From Catenulispora acidiphila DSM 44928 (GTDB taxonomy: Bacteria > Actinomycetota > Actinomycetes > Streptomycetales > Catenulisporaceae), in contig NC_013131.1 of assembly GCF_000024025.1 (NCBI RefSeq), forward strand, positions 3,224,001 through 3,288,000: DNA of 64,000 bases. The letters are read 5' to 3'. How positions within the stretch are numbered: the stretch's first letter is position 1; each line of letters opens with the position of its first letter. The position numbers and the translations under genes are program-made. Shown here in pieces: positions 49,038 to 56,624 of this stretch. Below the pieces are notes generated by a model. The model was not told the DNA's origin, did no database searches, and was given only the letters and a program-made list of their open reading frames with translations.

Positions 49038-49634
49038 TCACCCCAGACCGACGAGGCTGCCGAGGAAGTGGGAGATCGTCTCGGACAGCAGCGTCAGCCA
49101 CGTCACCACCCAAACGCCGGCCGTTCCGGGCATGGTGGCGGCGAGCGGGCCGAGACCGAACCAGCCCCACTTGTTGAACGACTCCTCCATGGCGCCCCAC
49201 CGCGGGTGGCGCTTCGGTCGGCCGTTGGCGCCAACGCCGTTCCTGCGGAGGTGGGCGATCAGGTCGGCGGTGACGGTAATCGCAAACGCCACGTCGACAA
49301 ACGCCAACACGGTCAGGAGCCCGAGGTGGTCGTTGGCGAATGTCGGATCGCCAGTCCATTTCGACAGCCAGTTGGCGGTGAGGTTGTTGACGTTGGCGCA
49401 CCACTTGCCGACAACGCCAAGAGTGGCGGCGAAGATGAGGCCGCTGGCGGCGAGGCACGCCCAGCTGAGCCATTCGACGACGGGGTGCCGGTGCGCGGCG
49501 AAGCGGTGGAGGATGAACCAGGCGAGCAGGCAGATGGCGCCGAGGGCGGCGTACACGTTGCCGTGCGCGAGGTGGAGTGCGGCGGCGGCGGTCGCGGGGT
49601 GGTTGGGGTTGATCGTCGGGTAGAACGTGCGCAT
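49038..49634 (-). CDS. four-segment membrane protein of the transfer block
   Basis: 198 residues with membrane segments around 24-42 (NVYAALGAICLLAWFIL), 55-75 (LSWACLAASGLIFAATLG), 105-125 (LLTVLAFVDVAFAITVTAD) and 160-185 (LGPLAATMPGTAGVWVVTWL). It is the last of the membrane genes upstream of the coiled-coil protein; a repeat array lies just before its start. No family recognised. Confidence 0.6.
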   Translation of the reverse strand: MRTFYPTINPNHPATAAAALHLAHGNVYAALGAICLLAWFILHRFAAHRHPVVEWLSWACLAASGLIFAATLGVVGKWCANVNNLTANWLSKWTGDPTFANDHLGLLTVLAFVDVAFAITVTADLIAHLRRNGVGANGRPKRHPRWGAMEESFNKWGWFGLGPLAATMPGTAGVWVVTWLTLLSETISHFLGSLVGLG

Positions 49635-49657
49635 GGGACGGCTCCGTTTCGGGGCGG

Positions 49658-49767
49658 TTCACGGTGTGAAGTTCACGGCGGGGATGGTGCACGGGGTGAA
49701 GCGTTTGCGCTGATCAAGGGTCTGCGGTGGGCTGGGAGGGCTGTGAAGTTCACGGTGTGAAGTTCAC
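49658..49767. repeat. GTGAAGTTCAC palindrome array
   Basis: GTGAAGTTCAC occurs at 49666-49676, 49743-49753 and 49757-49767, the last two separated by GGT. TTCAC-GGT-GTGAA pairs also appear at 49658-49670. The arms GTGAA/TTCAC are inverted repeats. Related copies lie near 52077-52086 (GGAAGTTCAC) and 54858-54866 (GTGAGTTCAC). The array fills the gap upstream of the 49634 gene and looks like an operator or a translocase/partition recognition region. Confidence 0.6.
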
Positions 49768-49783
49768 AGACGACCGGCGGGCT

Positions 49784-50887
49784 TCAGCTGGCCTGCTCTA
49801 CGGTTTCGACGGCCCGGAGCCGGGGCGCAAGCTCGGGAAATCGACGCTCGACGATCTCCCTGATCTGCTTGGCTCGGGAGTCGGTGTTAAGCCCTTCGAC
49901 AGCCGCGACAAGCTCCGGCGCGGTGGGGCGGGGGTTCGCGCGCTTGCCGGTGTTGTCGGCGAGGATTTGGCGGTAGGCGCCGAGAGTGGCGACAACGAGG
50001 GCTTCGACTTTGTCGGTGGCGGAGTTGTCGTTGGCGTCCGCAGCGCTGGCGACAGGCTTGGCGTTGGCGACAGCCGTGTTGTCGTTTTGGCGGTTGTCGG
50101 TCGGCGTCTGGTTGTCGTTGGCGGTTGTCGTTGCCGTTTTGGCGGCCGTCGCGCTGTCGACTGTCGTTGTCGTCGCGGCCGGATTAGCGGTTGGCGTTGT
50201 CGACCGGGTGTTGGCGGCAGCGTTGTCGGCGCCTGCCCGGTTGGCGACTGCCGCCGGCGCCTCATCCGTGGCGACCTTCTCGGCGAGCATTTCGGCTGCC
50301 TTGCGCGCCAGGGTGTCGGCGCCGAGTCCGACAAGAGCCTGCACGGGGATCGCAAGGATCTCGTTGCGGATCGCGGCGCGGGTGCCCTTGCGGTCCACCG
50401 TCCACCGCAGCATCAACAGTCCGGTGCGGACCTTGAAGACGACCTTGCCGTGGCGCCGCTCGTAGGCCTCGCGGGCTTCCTTCAAGACCTTCCCGAAAGC
50501 CAGGACGGCGGCGATCGGCAGCAGCGCGGAGACGAGCTTGCCCTGCGGGTCGTTGATGTGAATCCAGTTAATCCACGACGACAGCGTGGTGAAGCCGTCC
50601 ACGTAAAGCAGCGATCCGAGGCTGGCTCGGCCGTAGATGGCGGCGCGGAAGCTCAGCAGCGACAGGGCCAGTGCGGCGCCGTCGAAGGTGGACGGCACCA
50701 GCCATGCCGCGCGCTCACTCAAGTCCATGTGCTGCTGGGCGAAGGCATGCAGTGCGATGAACGACGCGGCCCAGCCGGCGACGGCCACGGCCACGACGAG
50801 GATCATGGCGAGTGAGGCAAGTCCGTTATCCCTCAGCGCGTCGCGCCACCGCGGCTTGGCATCCGGCGTCTCAGTGTTCTCGGTCAT
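49784..50887 (-). CDS. DUF2637 membrane protein (Spd-like)
   Basis: 367 residues. The N-terminal 150 residues match DUF2637: LASLAMILVVAVAVAGWAAS, FIALHAFAQQHMDLSERAAW, LVPSTFDGAALALSLLSFRA, with four membrane segments. After a basic segment comes a Thr/Asn/Ala-rich low-complexity region (230-300) and a C-terminal charged helix (AKQIREIVERRFPELAPRLR). DUF2637 proteins are carried by Streptomyces-type conjugative plasmids and integrative elements and are linked to plasmid spreading. Confidence 0.8.
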   Translation of the reverse strand: MTENTETPDAKPRWRDALRDNGLASLAMILVVAVAVAGWAASFIALHAFAQQHMDLSERAAWLVPSTFDGAALALSLLSFRAAIYGRASLGSLLYVDGFTTLSSWINWIHINDPQGKLVSALLPIAAVLAFGKVLKEAREAYERRHGKVVFKVRTGLLMLRWTVDRKGTRAAIRNEILAIPVQALVGLGADTLARKAAEMLAEKVATDEAPAAVANRAGADNAAANTRSTTPTANPAATTTTVDSATAAKTATTTANDNQTPTDNRQNDNTAVANAKPVASAADANDNSATDKVEALVVATLGAYRQILADNTGKRANPRPTAPELVAAVEGLNTDSRAKQIREIVERRFPELAPRLRAVETVEQAS

Positions 50888-51672
50888 CGGGTGGTCTCCA
50901 CGTTCACGTCGAGGACGTCCGCCAGCGCCATCCAGTCGTCTTCACGGCCGGCGGTGATGGCGAGGCGCGTCGGGGCGGCGGCAAGTTCGGTGGGGGAGCT
51001 GTAACGCTCGGGTGCCGGAACGATGTCCGGGTGGCGCAGGTGCAGGTCGTACACAACCCGATCAGCCCGTTGATCGGCGTCACGGCCGACGTGGAACCAG
51101 GACTGATGCTTGATGCGGGCGCGCTCGGTCTTGTGCTGTTCGCTGTCGAGGTTCATCTGCAGGTTGCCGGCGATGCGGTCGTATTGCATGCCAGCTTCGT
51201 GCTCGGTCTTCCGAACCTCGCGATTCGCCTTGGCTACGACCCAGGCCAGGCCTCCGTTGAGCACTCCGAACATCGCCGTCGCAACCAGCGACGCAGGCCA
51301 CTTCGGTGCCCACAGCAGCACACCAACACCGCCGAGGATCAGGGCTACCGGCGACAGCAGCGCCCCGGCCCAGCTGCCAGCCTCCGTGCGGGACAGGAAG
51401 CCTGCGCCGGCCAGGGCCGCAGACCCTGCCGCTGCGGCACTGACAACGGCTTCGGCGGCCACGGAGTGGGCGCTGCCGTTCAGGCATGCCTGATGTGCGG
51501 ACCATGCGCCCCAGCCGAGGAGCCCGTTGGCGAACACCGCACCGAGTGCGCGCGCGACGGTCCCGCCCTGGCCGCGGTTCTCGCGGCAGGTGGTCTCGTA
51601 GTACGTGGTCTGCGACGGCTGGAAGTAGGCGTTGCGTTGCGGCTTCCAGGGTTCGAGTTCGGCGTGGCTCAC
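50884..51672 (-). CDS. membrane protein of the transfer block
   Basis: 262 residues. Hydrophobic segments lie around 45-58 (AVFANGLLGWGAWSAH), 70-92 (AAEAVVSAAAAGSAALAGAG), 104-120 (LLSPVALILGGVGVLL) and 127-147 (LVATAMFGVLNGGLAWVVA), followed by a charged cytoplasmic domain (EHEAGMQYDRIAGNLQMNLD). The 4-base overlap with the DUF2637 gene indicates one transcript. No family recognised. Confidence 0.55.
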   Translation of the reverse strand: MSHAELEPWKPQRNAYFQPSQTTYYETTCRENRGQGGTVARALGAVFANGLLGWGAWSAHQACLNGSAHSVAAEAVVSAAAAGSAALAGAGFLSRTEAGSWAGALLSPVALILGGVGVLLWAPKWPASLVATAMFGVLNGGLAWVVAKANREVRKTEHEAGMQYDRIAGNLQMNLDSEQHKTERARIKHQSWFHVGRDADQRADRVVYDLHLRHPDIVPAPERYSSPTELAAAPTRLAITAGREDDWMALADVLDVNVETTR

Positions 51673-51707
51673 GGTGTTCCTCGCAGGGTCTAGTTCGGCG
51701 GCGTGGC

Positions 51708-51833
51708 TTAGCGCTCGCGGATCTCGTTGGGCTTCGGCGTGCGGCTGGCCTTCAGCTTTTTCAGCAGGCCAAGGCCAATAGCGACGGTGAGACCGGCGGC
51801 GGCTGCGGTAATCAGGGCTTCGGCGACGTACAT
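51708..51833 (-). CDS. 41-residue membrane micro-protein
   Basis: ATG 51833 is preceded by AAGGAGC at a good distance. The product, YVAEALITAAAAGLTVAIG then LGLLKKLKASRTP, is a single membrane helix with a basic tail. It was too short for a standard size cut-off but has clear coding bias and sits in frame between transfer genes. Similar micro-proteins accompany Spd genes on plasmids. Confidence 0.6.
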   Translation of the reverse strand: MYVAEALITAAAAGLTVAIGLGLLKKLKASRTPKPNEIRER

Positions 51834-51843
51834 GGCGAGCTCC

Positions 51844-52029
51844 TTAGGATTCGGGTGCCGGTCGCTCGCTGGCCTGGCGCGCGACGTGGGCGAGGAGATC
51901 GGCGGTGATGACGGCGGCGACGACGGGGCCGTATTCGGCTTCGATGGCCTCCAGTGCTTCGACTCCGGCGTCGCCGTCGCGGGTGGCGGTGGCGTTGGTG
52001 AGCTGCTCGAGGTGGTCGGACAGGGGCAT
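51844..52029 (-). CDS. small acidic protein
   Basis: 61 residues with PLSDHLEQLTNATATRDGDA and a hydrophobic helix (YGPVVAAVITADLLAHVARQ). It is 10 bases from the micro-protein gene. A GTGGAAGTTCAC-type repeat lies just upstream of it near 52077. No family. Confidence 0.5.
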   Translation of the reverse strand: MPLSDHLEQLTNATATRDGDAGVEALEAIEAEYGPVVAAVITADLLAHVARQASERPAPES

Positions 52030-52088
52030 GGCGTACTCCTCGGTGGTCGGGTTGGGGTTTTGCGGTCACTGGCGGTGGAAGTTCACGA

Positions 52089-52562
52089 CTAATCGCCAGC
52101 CTCAGCGCGCCGCATGTCGGCGATCAGGGCGGCCAGCTGCCCGTCGAGGTCTTCGGCCCAGTCGCGGATCTGCTGGTCGTCGTATTCGGCCATCGGCGCC
52201 GGCGCGGGCGGGATATCGTCGCCGAGGTTCAGCCACACGCCGCCGCGTCCGTCGCCGTCGCTGCGGGGCGGGCAGTAGGGGCACGCGCGGTCTTCCTCGT
52301 TGAGGATGTAGTGGGACTTCGCGGCGATCCGCGCGAAGGCAATCGCCGGCAGCATCACGGCGGTGGTAACAGCCAGGCCGGTCATGTCGGGCCGTTTGAG
52401 CGCGATGAAGACCACGGTGAAGCCACTAAGGATCCAGGGGCGCAGGCCTTGGTGGCACCAGGAGAGCTGGATCAAGCGCCCGACGGGCCGGGTGTCGATC
52501 CAGGCGGCTGCGGATAGCTCGGCGGAGTACAGGTGCGCGTACAGGCGCTTCAGCATGTTCAT
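52089..52562 (-). CDS. membrane protein with C-terminal acidic domain
   Basis: 157 residues. The N-terminal half has two membrane helices (LRPWILSGFTVVFIALK and GLAVTTAVMLPAIAFARI) and a CPYCPP motif. The C-terminal half is acidic (EYDDQQIRDWAEDLDGQLAA). ATGA overlap with the next upstream gene. Unknown, probably part of the early membrane group. Confidence 0.5.
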   Translation of the reverse strand: MNMLKRLYAHLYSAELSAAAWIDTRPVGRLIQLSWCHQGLRPWILSGFTVVFIALKRPDMTGLAVTTAVMLPAIAFARIAAKSHYILNEEDRACPYCPPRSDGDGRGGVWLNLGDDIPPAPAPMAEYDDQQIRDWAEDLDGQLAALIADMRRAEAGD

Positions 52563-53383
52563 GACTCACCGTCCCCATCGGGGTCACGCTGCGGCCCGAA
52601 TGCGAAACCGGACTCGTCTTCGCCGTCGCGCCACACGGTGATCGGCAGCGCTCCGGGCGTGGCGTCCAGGACCTGCCGGATTGACCAGGTGTGCGTGATG
52701 CACTGACATTCGGCTGGCGCGGGGTTCTCTGGGTCCATCGTGCTGCCGGTCTCGGCCGGTCCGTCCCAATTGCCGTGCTCGAGCACAAGGGCGTAGGCGT
52801 GCTGCACGTCCTCGGTGCCCCAGTCGGCCATCTCGTTGAACTCGATGTCGCTGAGGTAGATCTCGCCGTACAGGCTGTCGAACAGCCCGAACGGATCCTC
52901 AGCGTCGTGTTCGGCGGTGATGGCGTGGACTGCGGCCATGAACTCGGCCGGGTCGTAGTGTCCGATCGCGATGAGCGGCACGGGGCTGTGGATGTTGTCG
53001 CCGGCGCTGATGGTGATGCCGTTGGCGGTGTAGCCGGTAGCAGCGATCAGGGCACGGGCGGTATCGCCGTCGACCGGAGTCGGGACGTGCCGGAGGTTCT
53101 GGGCGGCGCTGACGCGGGCCTGGCGCACGGCGGCGCGGCCGGCTTGTGCGGCTTCCATAGTGGGGTAGTTCTTCATCGGACACCTCCTGCTGGTCTTGGG
53201 TTCGTTCGTGTTCTCGTGGTCCAGATCGCGTGCGAACTGCCCGAGCTGCGGGATGTGCACGGTGTCGCGAAGGTCTGACAGGTCGTCGTTGCGACCCGGT
53301 CCGGCCTTGAGGACGACTGCCTCGTAGGCGCGGCCCGCGTTCGTGGCCGTGCTGCTGACGGGTCCGAGCTGGGTGGCGTTCAC
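52559..53383 (-). CDS. early hypothetical protein with internal start
   Basis: 274 residues from the GTG at 53383, which overlaps the HATPase stop. A second start at ATG 53176 has a perfect AGGAGGTG ribosome site and would give 205 residues (KNYPTMEAAQAGRAAVRQAR, ITISAGDNIHSPVPLIAIGH, YLSDIEFNEMADWGTEDVQH). The first 69 residues (AYEAVVLKAGPGRNDDLSDL) look like a separate small gene that runs in frame. A C-terminal CQC motif is present. Function unknown. Confidence 0.55.
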   Translation of the reverse strand: MNATQLGPVSSTATNAGRAYEAVVLKAGPGRNDDLSDLRDTVHIPQLGQFARDLDHENTNEPKTSRRCPMKNYPTMEAAQAGRAAVRQARVSAAQNLRHVPTPVDGDTARALIAATGYTANGITISAGDNIHSPVPLIAIGHYDPAEFMAAVHAITAEHDAEDPFGLFDSLYGEIYLSDIEFNEMADWGTEDVQHAYALVLEHGNWDGPAETGSTMDPENPAPAECQCITHTWSIRQVLDATPGALPITVWRDGEDESGFAFGPQRDPDGDGES

Positions 53384-53808
53384 GAGAACACCTCCGCGGT
53401 GAGCTCAAACCAGGTGATCTTCCCGGTGCGGGTTTTCGTCCTGCCCCACCGCGTCGCCAGGTCACCCACGATGAGGAGTCCGCGGCCGTGTTCGTCGTCT
53501 GCCAGGTCCGGTACGGGGATCTGGAGATCCGGGTCGGAGACGGTGATCCGCAGGTGTCCGTGCCACCAGGCGGCGGTCACGATCATGTCGCCGAGGCCTG
53601 CGTTGTGCACCAGCGCGTTCGTCGTGATCTCCGAGACGACCAGCGTGGCGTTCTCGACGGTGTCGGCGGGCACGTCCCAGCCAGCGAGTGTCGCGTCCAG
53701 CCAGTGGCGGGTGTCGCGGACGGACTGTAAGACACGGGGCAGGGTGATTTCGTCGTACAGCGGCGAGTCGGCCACGGGGCGGTCCTGGGGGATGGCGGTC
53801 AGCAGCAC
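53380..53808 (-). CDS. HATPase_c anti-sigma factor-like protein
   Basis: 142 residues from GTG 53808. The GHKL ATP-binding fold of RsbW-type serine kinases is visible: NATLVVSEITTNALVHNAG (N box), TVSDPDLQIPVPD (G1-type) and DDEHGRGLLIVGDLATRWG (G2). In actinobacteria such proteins bind sigma factors or phosphorylate anti-sigma antagonists. A phage copy could redirect or silence a host sigma factor. It overlaps the next gene upstream by 10 bases. Confidence 0.8.
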   Translation of the reverse strand: MLLTAIPQDRPVADSPLYDEITLPRVLQSVRDTRHWLDATLAGWDVPADTVENATLVVSEITTNALVHNAGLGDMIVTAAWWHGHLRITVSDPDLQIPVPDLADDEHGRGLLIVGDLATRWGRTKTRTGKITWFELTAEVFS

Positions 53809-54191
53809 GGGGCACCCCCGGTGGCGTGGTGGGTGTGGACGGTATCGGTGCGCGGCAGGAGCACGAAGCCGTGCTGTGCTGCCCATGCGCGGGCGTGGGC
53901 TTCGTCTTCGGACATGCCGGTTCTGTTGGCGTAGTGCACGGCCTGCCAGGTAACGCCGGCGCCGAATGCGCGGTACAGGAACGGGGGTCCGTCTGCGGCG
54001 GTGAACGGCCCGTCAAGGTTGTGGCCGATGGCGATGTCCGCGACGGCTTCGGCGCTGTCGAGGCTGATAACGATCGGCAGGTATTCCGGCACGGGCAGGG
54101 TCGAGTCCTGCTCGAGCCAATCGGCGAGGCTGCGCAGGGCTTTCGCGAAGGCAGTGGTCTGGGCGTGGCGTGCGGCGCTGCGCTCGGTCAT
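53799..54191 (-). CDS. small early protein
   Basis: 130 residues. ARHAQTTAFAKALRSLADWL then LPIVISLDSAEAVADIAIG and a C-terminal GFVLLPRTD. Its helical start resembles small actinophage proteins of unknown function. It overlaps the next gene by 4 bases. Confidence 0.5.
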   Translation of the reverse strand: MTERSAARHAQTTAFAKALRSLADWLEQDSTLPVPEYLPIVISLDSAEAVADIAIGHNLDGPFTAADGPPFLYRAFGAGVTWQAVHYANRTGMSEDEAHARAWAAQHGFVLLPRTDTVHTHHATGGAPCC

Positions 54192-54559
54192 CGCACCTCA
54201 CCGCCGCCCGGGACGAGAGCACTCAGCGCCTCTGCCGGCGTCCACATGTAGTTGTCGTTCACGCCGAGGTTCAGCCAGTAGCCGAAGATCGGGCCGTGAA
54301 GTTCGGGGCTGCTGACGGTGCCGGTAAGTCCGGCGTGGTACGGCGCGTCCGGTGCGACTTGCACGCTGTCGCCGCGGTTGAACAGCGGGGTGCCGGTCGG
54401 CAGGAGTGTCAGCTGGTCGGCGTCGGCGAAGTGGGTGGTGCCGGCGGCGGTCTCAATGTAGTAGCCGTGTTCGACGCCGACTCCGGTGGGCTCGACGACG
54501 GTTCCGACGGCAGAGACACGAGCGAACAGGACCTTGTCGCCGGGGGAGAAGGCATTCAT
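54188..54559 (-). CDS. small beta-barrel-like early protein
   Basis: 123 residues from ATG 54559: AFSPGDKVLFARVSAVGTVV, RGDSVQVAPDAPYHAGLTGT and GYWLNLGVNDNYMWTPAEAL. The repeated GDxV strands suggest two small SH3-like barrels, as in KOW/CarD-type nucleic-acid or protein binding. One of a string of ATGA-coupled tiny genes. Confidence 0.5.
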   Translation of the reverse strand: MNAFSPGDKVLFARVSAVGTVVEPTGVGVEHGYYIETAAGTTHFADADQLTLLPTGTPLFNRGDSVQVAPDAPYHAGLTGTVSSPELHGPIFGYWLNLGVNDNYMWTPAEALSALVPGGGEVR

Positions 54560-54837
54560 GACACACCACGGTCTTCGGTGATCGCCGCGATCCAGTTGTT
54601 GCGGTTGTCGTACATGGCGTCGGTGCGGGCCTGCAACTGCTCGGAGCGCATCTCCATGCCGTCGAACAAGCGGTCGGCGTTGACGGCGACGTCCAGCGCG
54701 AACTGCGCCATGGCCAGGTGCGCGGCGTGCAGCCGCATGTGCTTGTCCAACTGCCCTGCATCCCCGCGGGGCCCGGACTCGGACTCGGCCTTGGCCAGCG
54801 CCTTCTCGGCGGCTGCGTAATGCTGGGGCCCGTTCAT
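54556..54837 (-). CDS. small helical early protein
   Basis: 93 residues, helical: YAAAEKALAKAESESGPRGD, HMRLHAAHLAMAQFALDVAV. Of a type common in actinophage early regions. ATGA-coupled on both sides. Unknown. Confidence 0.5.
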   Translation of the reverse strand: MNGPQHYAAAEKALAKAESESGPRGDAGQLDKHMRLHAAHLAMAQFALDVAVNADRLFDGMEMRSEQLQARTDAMYDNRNNWIAAITEDRGVS

Positions 54838-55199
54838 CGGTCGCCTCCGGGGATCGGTGTGAGTTCACGGCATGCCTTGACGGTCGTGACCGTCGCAAGG
54901 TGGCGGTGGCCTGGCTGCGGGTCGGTGATGATGCGCGCGACCGGACCTTCGGGAGTGTTCGCGACGATGTCGACGCGGCCGGTCCGCACGTTGCCGTCGA
55001 ACACCCAGCTGACCTTGTCGCCGGCGTTGAACGCGGGCCCGTACAGAAACCCGGCGAGTGCGGCGCGCAGGTCGGCGTAGGAGGTGTCGTCGTCGTCGAC
55101 CCACGGGTATCCGTGGTTGATCAGGACGGAGTTGATCTCGTCGAGCAGCGCGGTGCTGAATCGCGGGTCGTCGTTGGGGAACCGCAGCGGGTAGGTCAT
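54834..55199 (-). CDS. small beta-barrel-like early protein
   Basis: 121 residues from ATG 55199: a helical front (TALLDEINSVLINHGYPWVD) then AFNAGDKVSWVFDGNVRTGR and VDIVANTPEGPVARIIT, again a GDxV small barrel like the 54188 gene. ATGA-coupled to its neighbours. Unknown. Confidence 0.5.
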   Translation of the reverse strand: MTYPLRFPNDDPRFSTALLDEINSVLINHGYPWVDDDDTSYADLRAALAGFLYGPAFNAGDKVSWVFDGNVRTGRVDIVANTPEGPVARIITDPQPGHRHLATVTTVKACRELTPIPGGDR

Positions 55200-55513
55200 C
55201 ACGCACCGCCCTTCGGCCACAACCGCTCCGGGATCCGGCGGCAGGTCTCGGCGTGCACCTGCGCACTCCGGTTCGGGATAGCGTCATCGCTGGAGACGGC
55301 ATCGAGGCTTCCGCAGGACTCGCAGGCGGCGCGGTACCACCGGCGCGTCATATCCGCCGCAGCGTCGCGCGTCACGATGACATGGGCGCCACCGACGGCG
55401 AGGAATCGGGCAGTAGCGGTTGCAGTCGAGACGGTGGCGTTCTTCTCGGATGCTGCGATCCGGGCCATGGCAACTGCGCGGTTCGCGAGTCGGTCCTCGC
55501 TGTGGCGGCTCAT
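55199..55513 (-). CDS. small Cys-containing early protein
   Basis: 104 residues from ATG 55513. Contains RAVAMARIAASEKNATVSTA, AAHVIV-like GAHVIVTRDAAADMTRRWYR and AACESCGSLDA...HAETCRR, which supplies Cys and His for a possible zinc site. Coupled to neighbours by 1-base overlaps. Confidence 0.45.
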   Translation of the reverse strand: MSRHSEDRLANRAVAMARIAASEKNATVSTATATARFLAVGGAHVIVTRDAAADMTRRWYRAACESCGSLDAVSSDDAIPNRSAQVHAETCRRIPERLWPKGGA

Positions 55514-55689
55514 CACGCACCGCCCTTGGTCTCGTTCGCGGCCGTCCTGGCACCCTGCTGGGCTTCGCGGACCTGCTTTACGGTGCGGCCGGCGTAGGCG
55601 CCGCCGTTCGCGGGTCGGTTGCCGACGAGCGTCTGCATCAGGGCGTTGTAGCCGCGGGTGGTGGCATCGATCGTCGCGGGGCCGGTCAT
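55513..55689 (-). CDS. 58-residue early protein
   Basis: From ATG 55689: TIDATTRGYNALMQTLVGNR and YAGRTVKQVREAQQGARTAA. Basic and probably helical. Overlaps its neighbours by 1-4 bases. Coding is supported mainly by the coupling pattern. Confidence 0.4.
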   Translation of the reverse strand: MTGPATIDATTRGYNALMQTLVGNRPANGGAYAGRTVKQVREAQQGARTAANETKGGA

Positions 55690-55895
55690 CGGGCACCTGC
55701 CGGCACGTACTGCACGATCTCTTCCATGGTGATACGGACGCCGGCGTCGAGCCCGCTTCGACGGCCGTTGAGCAGCGCCGCCTCTTCGAGGTACTGGCCG
55801 GTGCGCAGGGTTTTCCACGCCAGGCGGGCGGCGGCGCGAAGCCGGAGCGGGTACGACATCGGCGGGATGGCGGCGGACAGGCTGGTCGTCTGCAT
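55686..55895 (-). CDS. 69-residue early protein
   Basis: From ATG 55895: TTSLSAAIPPMSYPLRLRAA, then WKTLRTGQYLEEAALLNGRR. Small, basic, coupled to the DUF6907 gene by a 1-base overlap. Unknown. Confidence 0.4.
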   Translation of the reverse strand: MQTTSLSAAIPPMSYPLRLRAAARLAWKTLRTGQYLEEAALLNGRRSGLDAGVRITMEEIVQYVPAGAR

Positions 55896-56197
55896 CACAG
55901 CCCCGCCTTCCCGAGCGCCCGCAGCAGTGCCAGCGCCAGGTTTTCGGCCTGCTGGCCGGCCAGGTCCAGCGGCACCGAGTTCAGCGTGAGCGCGATGGTC
56001 GGCTGCGTCTCGTCGGGGTCCTGCATCAGCTGCACCGACGCCGAGGTGAGGGTGACTCCGCTGGGGTAGCCGGCCGGGTAGGTGAGGTCGGTGCGGGTGC
56101 CGATGCACAGGTTCGTGTCGGCGTCGTGTTCGGTACACCACGGCGGGCAGGTGCGGGGTTCCGGAACAAGGGCGAGTTGCGGAATGCTGGAGTGCAC
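55895..56197 (-). CDS. DUF6907-like protein
   Basis: 100 residues. The opening RTCPPWCTEHDADTNLC is the Cys/His motif of DUF6907, and the rest (VTLTSASVQLMQDPDETQPT, IALTLNSVPLDLAGQQAENL) is the usual beta-alpha part. These small proteins are common in actinomycete mobile elements. Function unknown. It lies 82 bases after the helix-turn-helix gene. Confidence 0.75.
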   Translation of the reverse strand: MHSSIPQLALVPEPRTCPPWCTEHDADTNLCIGTRTDLTYPAGYPSGVTLTSASVQLMQDPDETQPTIALTLNSVPLDLAGQQAENLALALLRALGKAGL

Positions 56198-56279
56198 GGC
56201 GGTCTCCGTTTTCCTAGGAGCGGTTGGCTGTCTAGGTCCGGGTCGGCGGTAGAGACGCTGGCTCGGGCCGTCTTTGCGT

Positions 56280-56483
56280 TCAGGCGGCGGATCGCGCTCG
56301 GCGATCGGCCAAGTAGCGGTCGCACTCGGTCTCGGGGACCAGGTACATGCCGCGCTCTCCGTCGCGCTCAGCGGCGATGAGCTTCTTTCGGATCATGATC
56401 CGGACCTTCGACTCGCTCGCCCCAATGCGGGTGGCAACCGCAGCCACTCGCAGGAACCTGACCTGACCTGTGGTCTCGCTCAT
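56280..56483 (-). CDS. small helix-turn-helix protein heading the early operon
   Basis: 67 residues: VRFLRVAAVATRIGASESKV then RIMIRKKLIAAERDGERGMY and VPETECDRYL. This is an excisionase/MerR-like winged helix. As first gene behind the promoter at 56527-56555 it may autoregulate the early operon or act as a directionality factor. AAGGGAGG lies just before its ATG. Confidence 0.65.
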   Translation of the reverse strand: MSETTGQVRFLRVAAVATRIGASESKVRIMIRKKLIAAERDGERGMYLVPETECDRYLADRRARSAA

Positions 56484-56526
56484 GCTGCCTCCCTTGTTGG
56501 TGTTGCTCAGCGTGCTGTCATTGCTG

Positions 56527-56555
56527 AGATTAGCAGGTTTCGCGTACTCTGTTAA
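56527..56555 (-). promoter_or_regulatory. promoter of the leftward early operon
   Basis: On the minus strand TTAACA (56555-56550), a 17-base spacer and TAATCT (56532-56527) make a near-consensus sigma-70-type promoter. A CTCAGC/GCTGAG inverted repeat lies just downstream, around 56506-56529, as a possible operator. Confidence 0.65.
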
Positions 56556-56579
56556 GCCTCAACCTCGGGGCAACAAAAA

Positions 56580-56602
56580 GCCCCCGGCGTCAAGCCGGGG
56601 GC
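56580..56602. terminator. Rho-independent terminator of the GntR operon
   Basis: GCCCCCGGC (56580-56588) and GCCGGGGGC (56594-56602) form a 9-pair stem with a 5-base loop. On the minus strand it is followed by TTTTTGTTG, so it ends leftward transcription from the GntR gene just before the next promoter. Confidence 0.85.
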
Positions 56603-56624
56603 CCAGTGGTGAAGGGAGGTTCAA

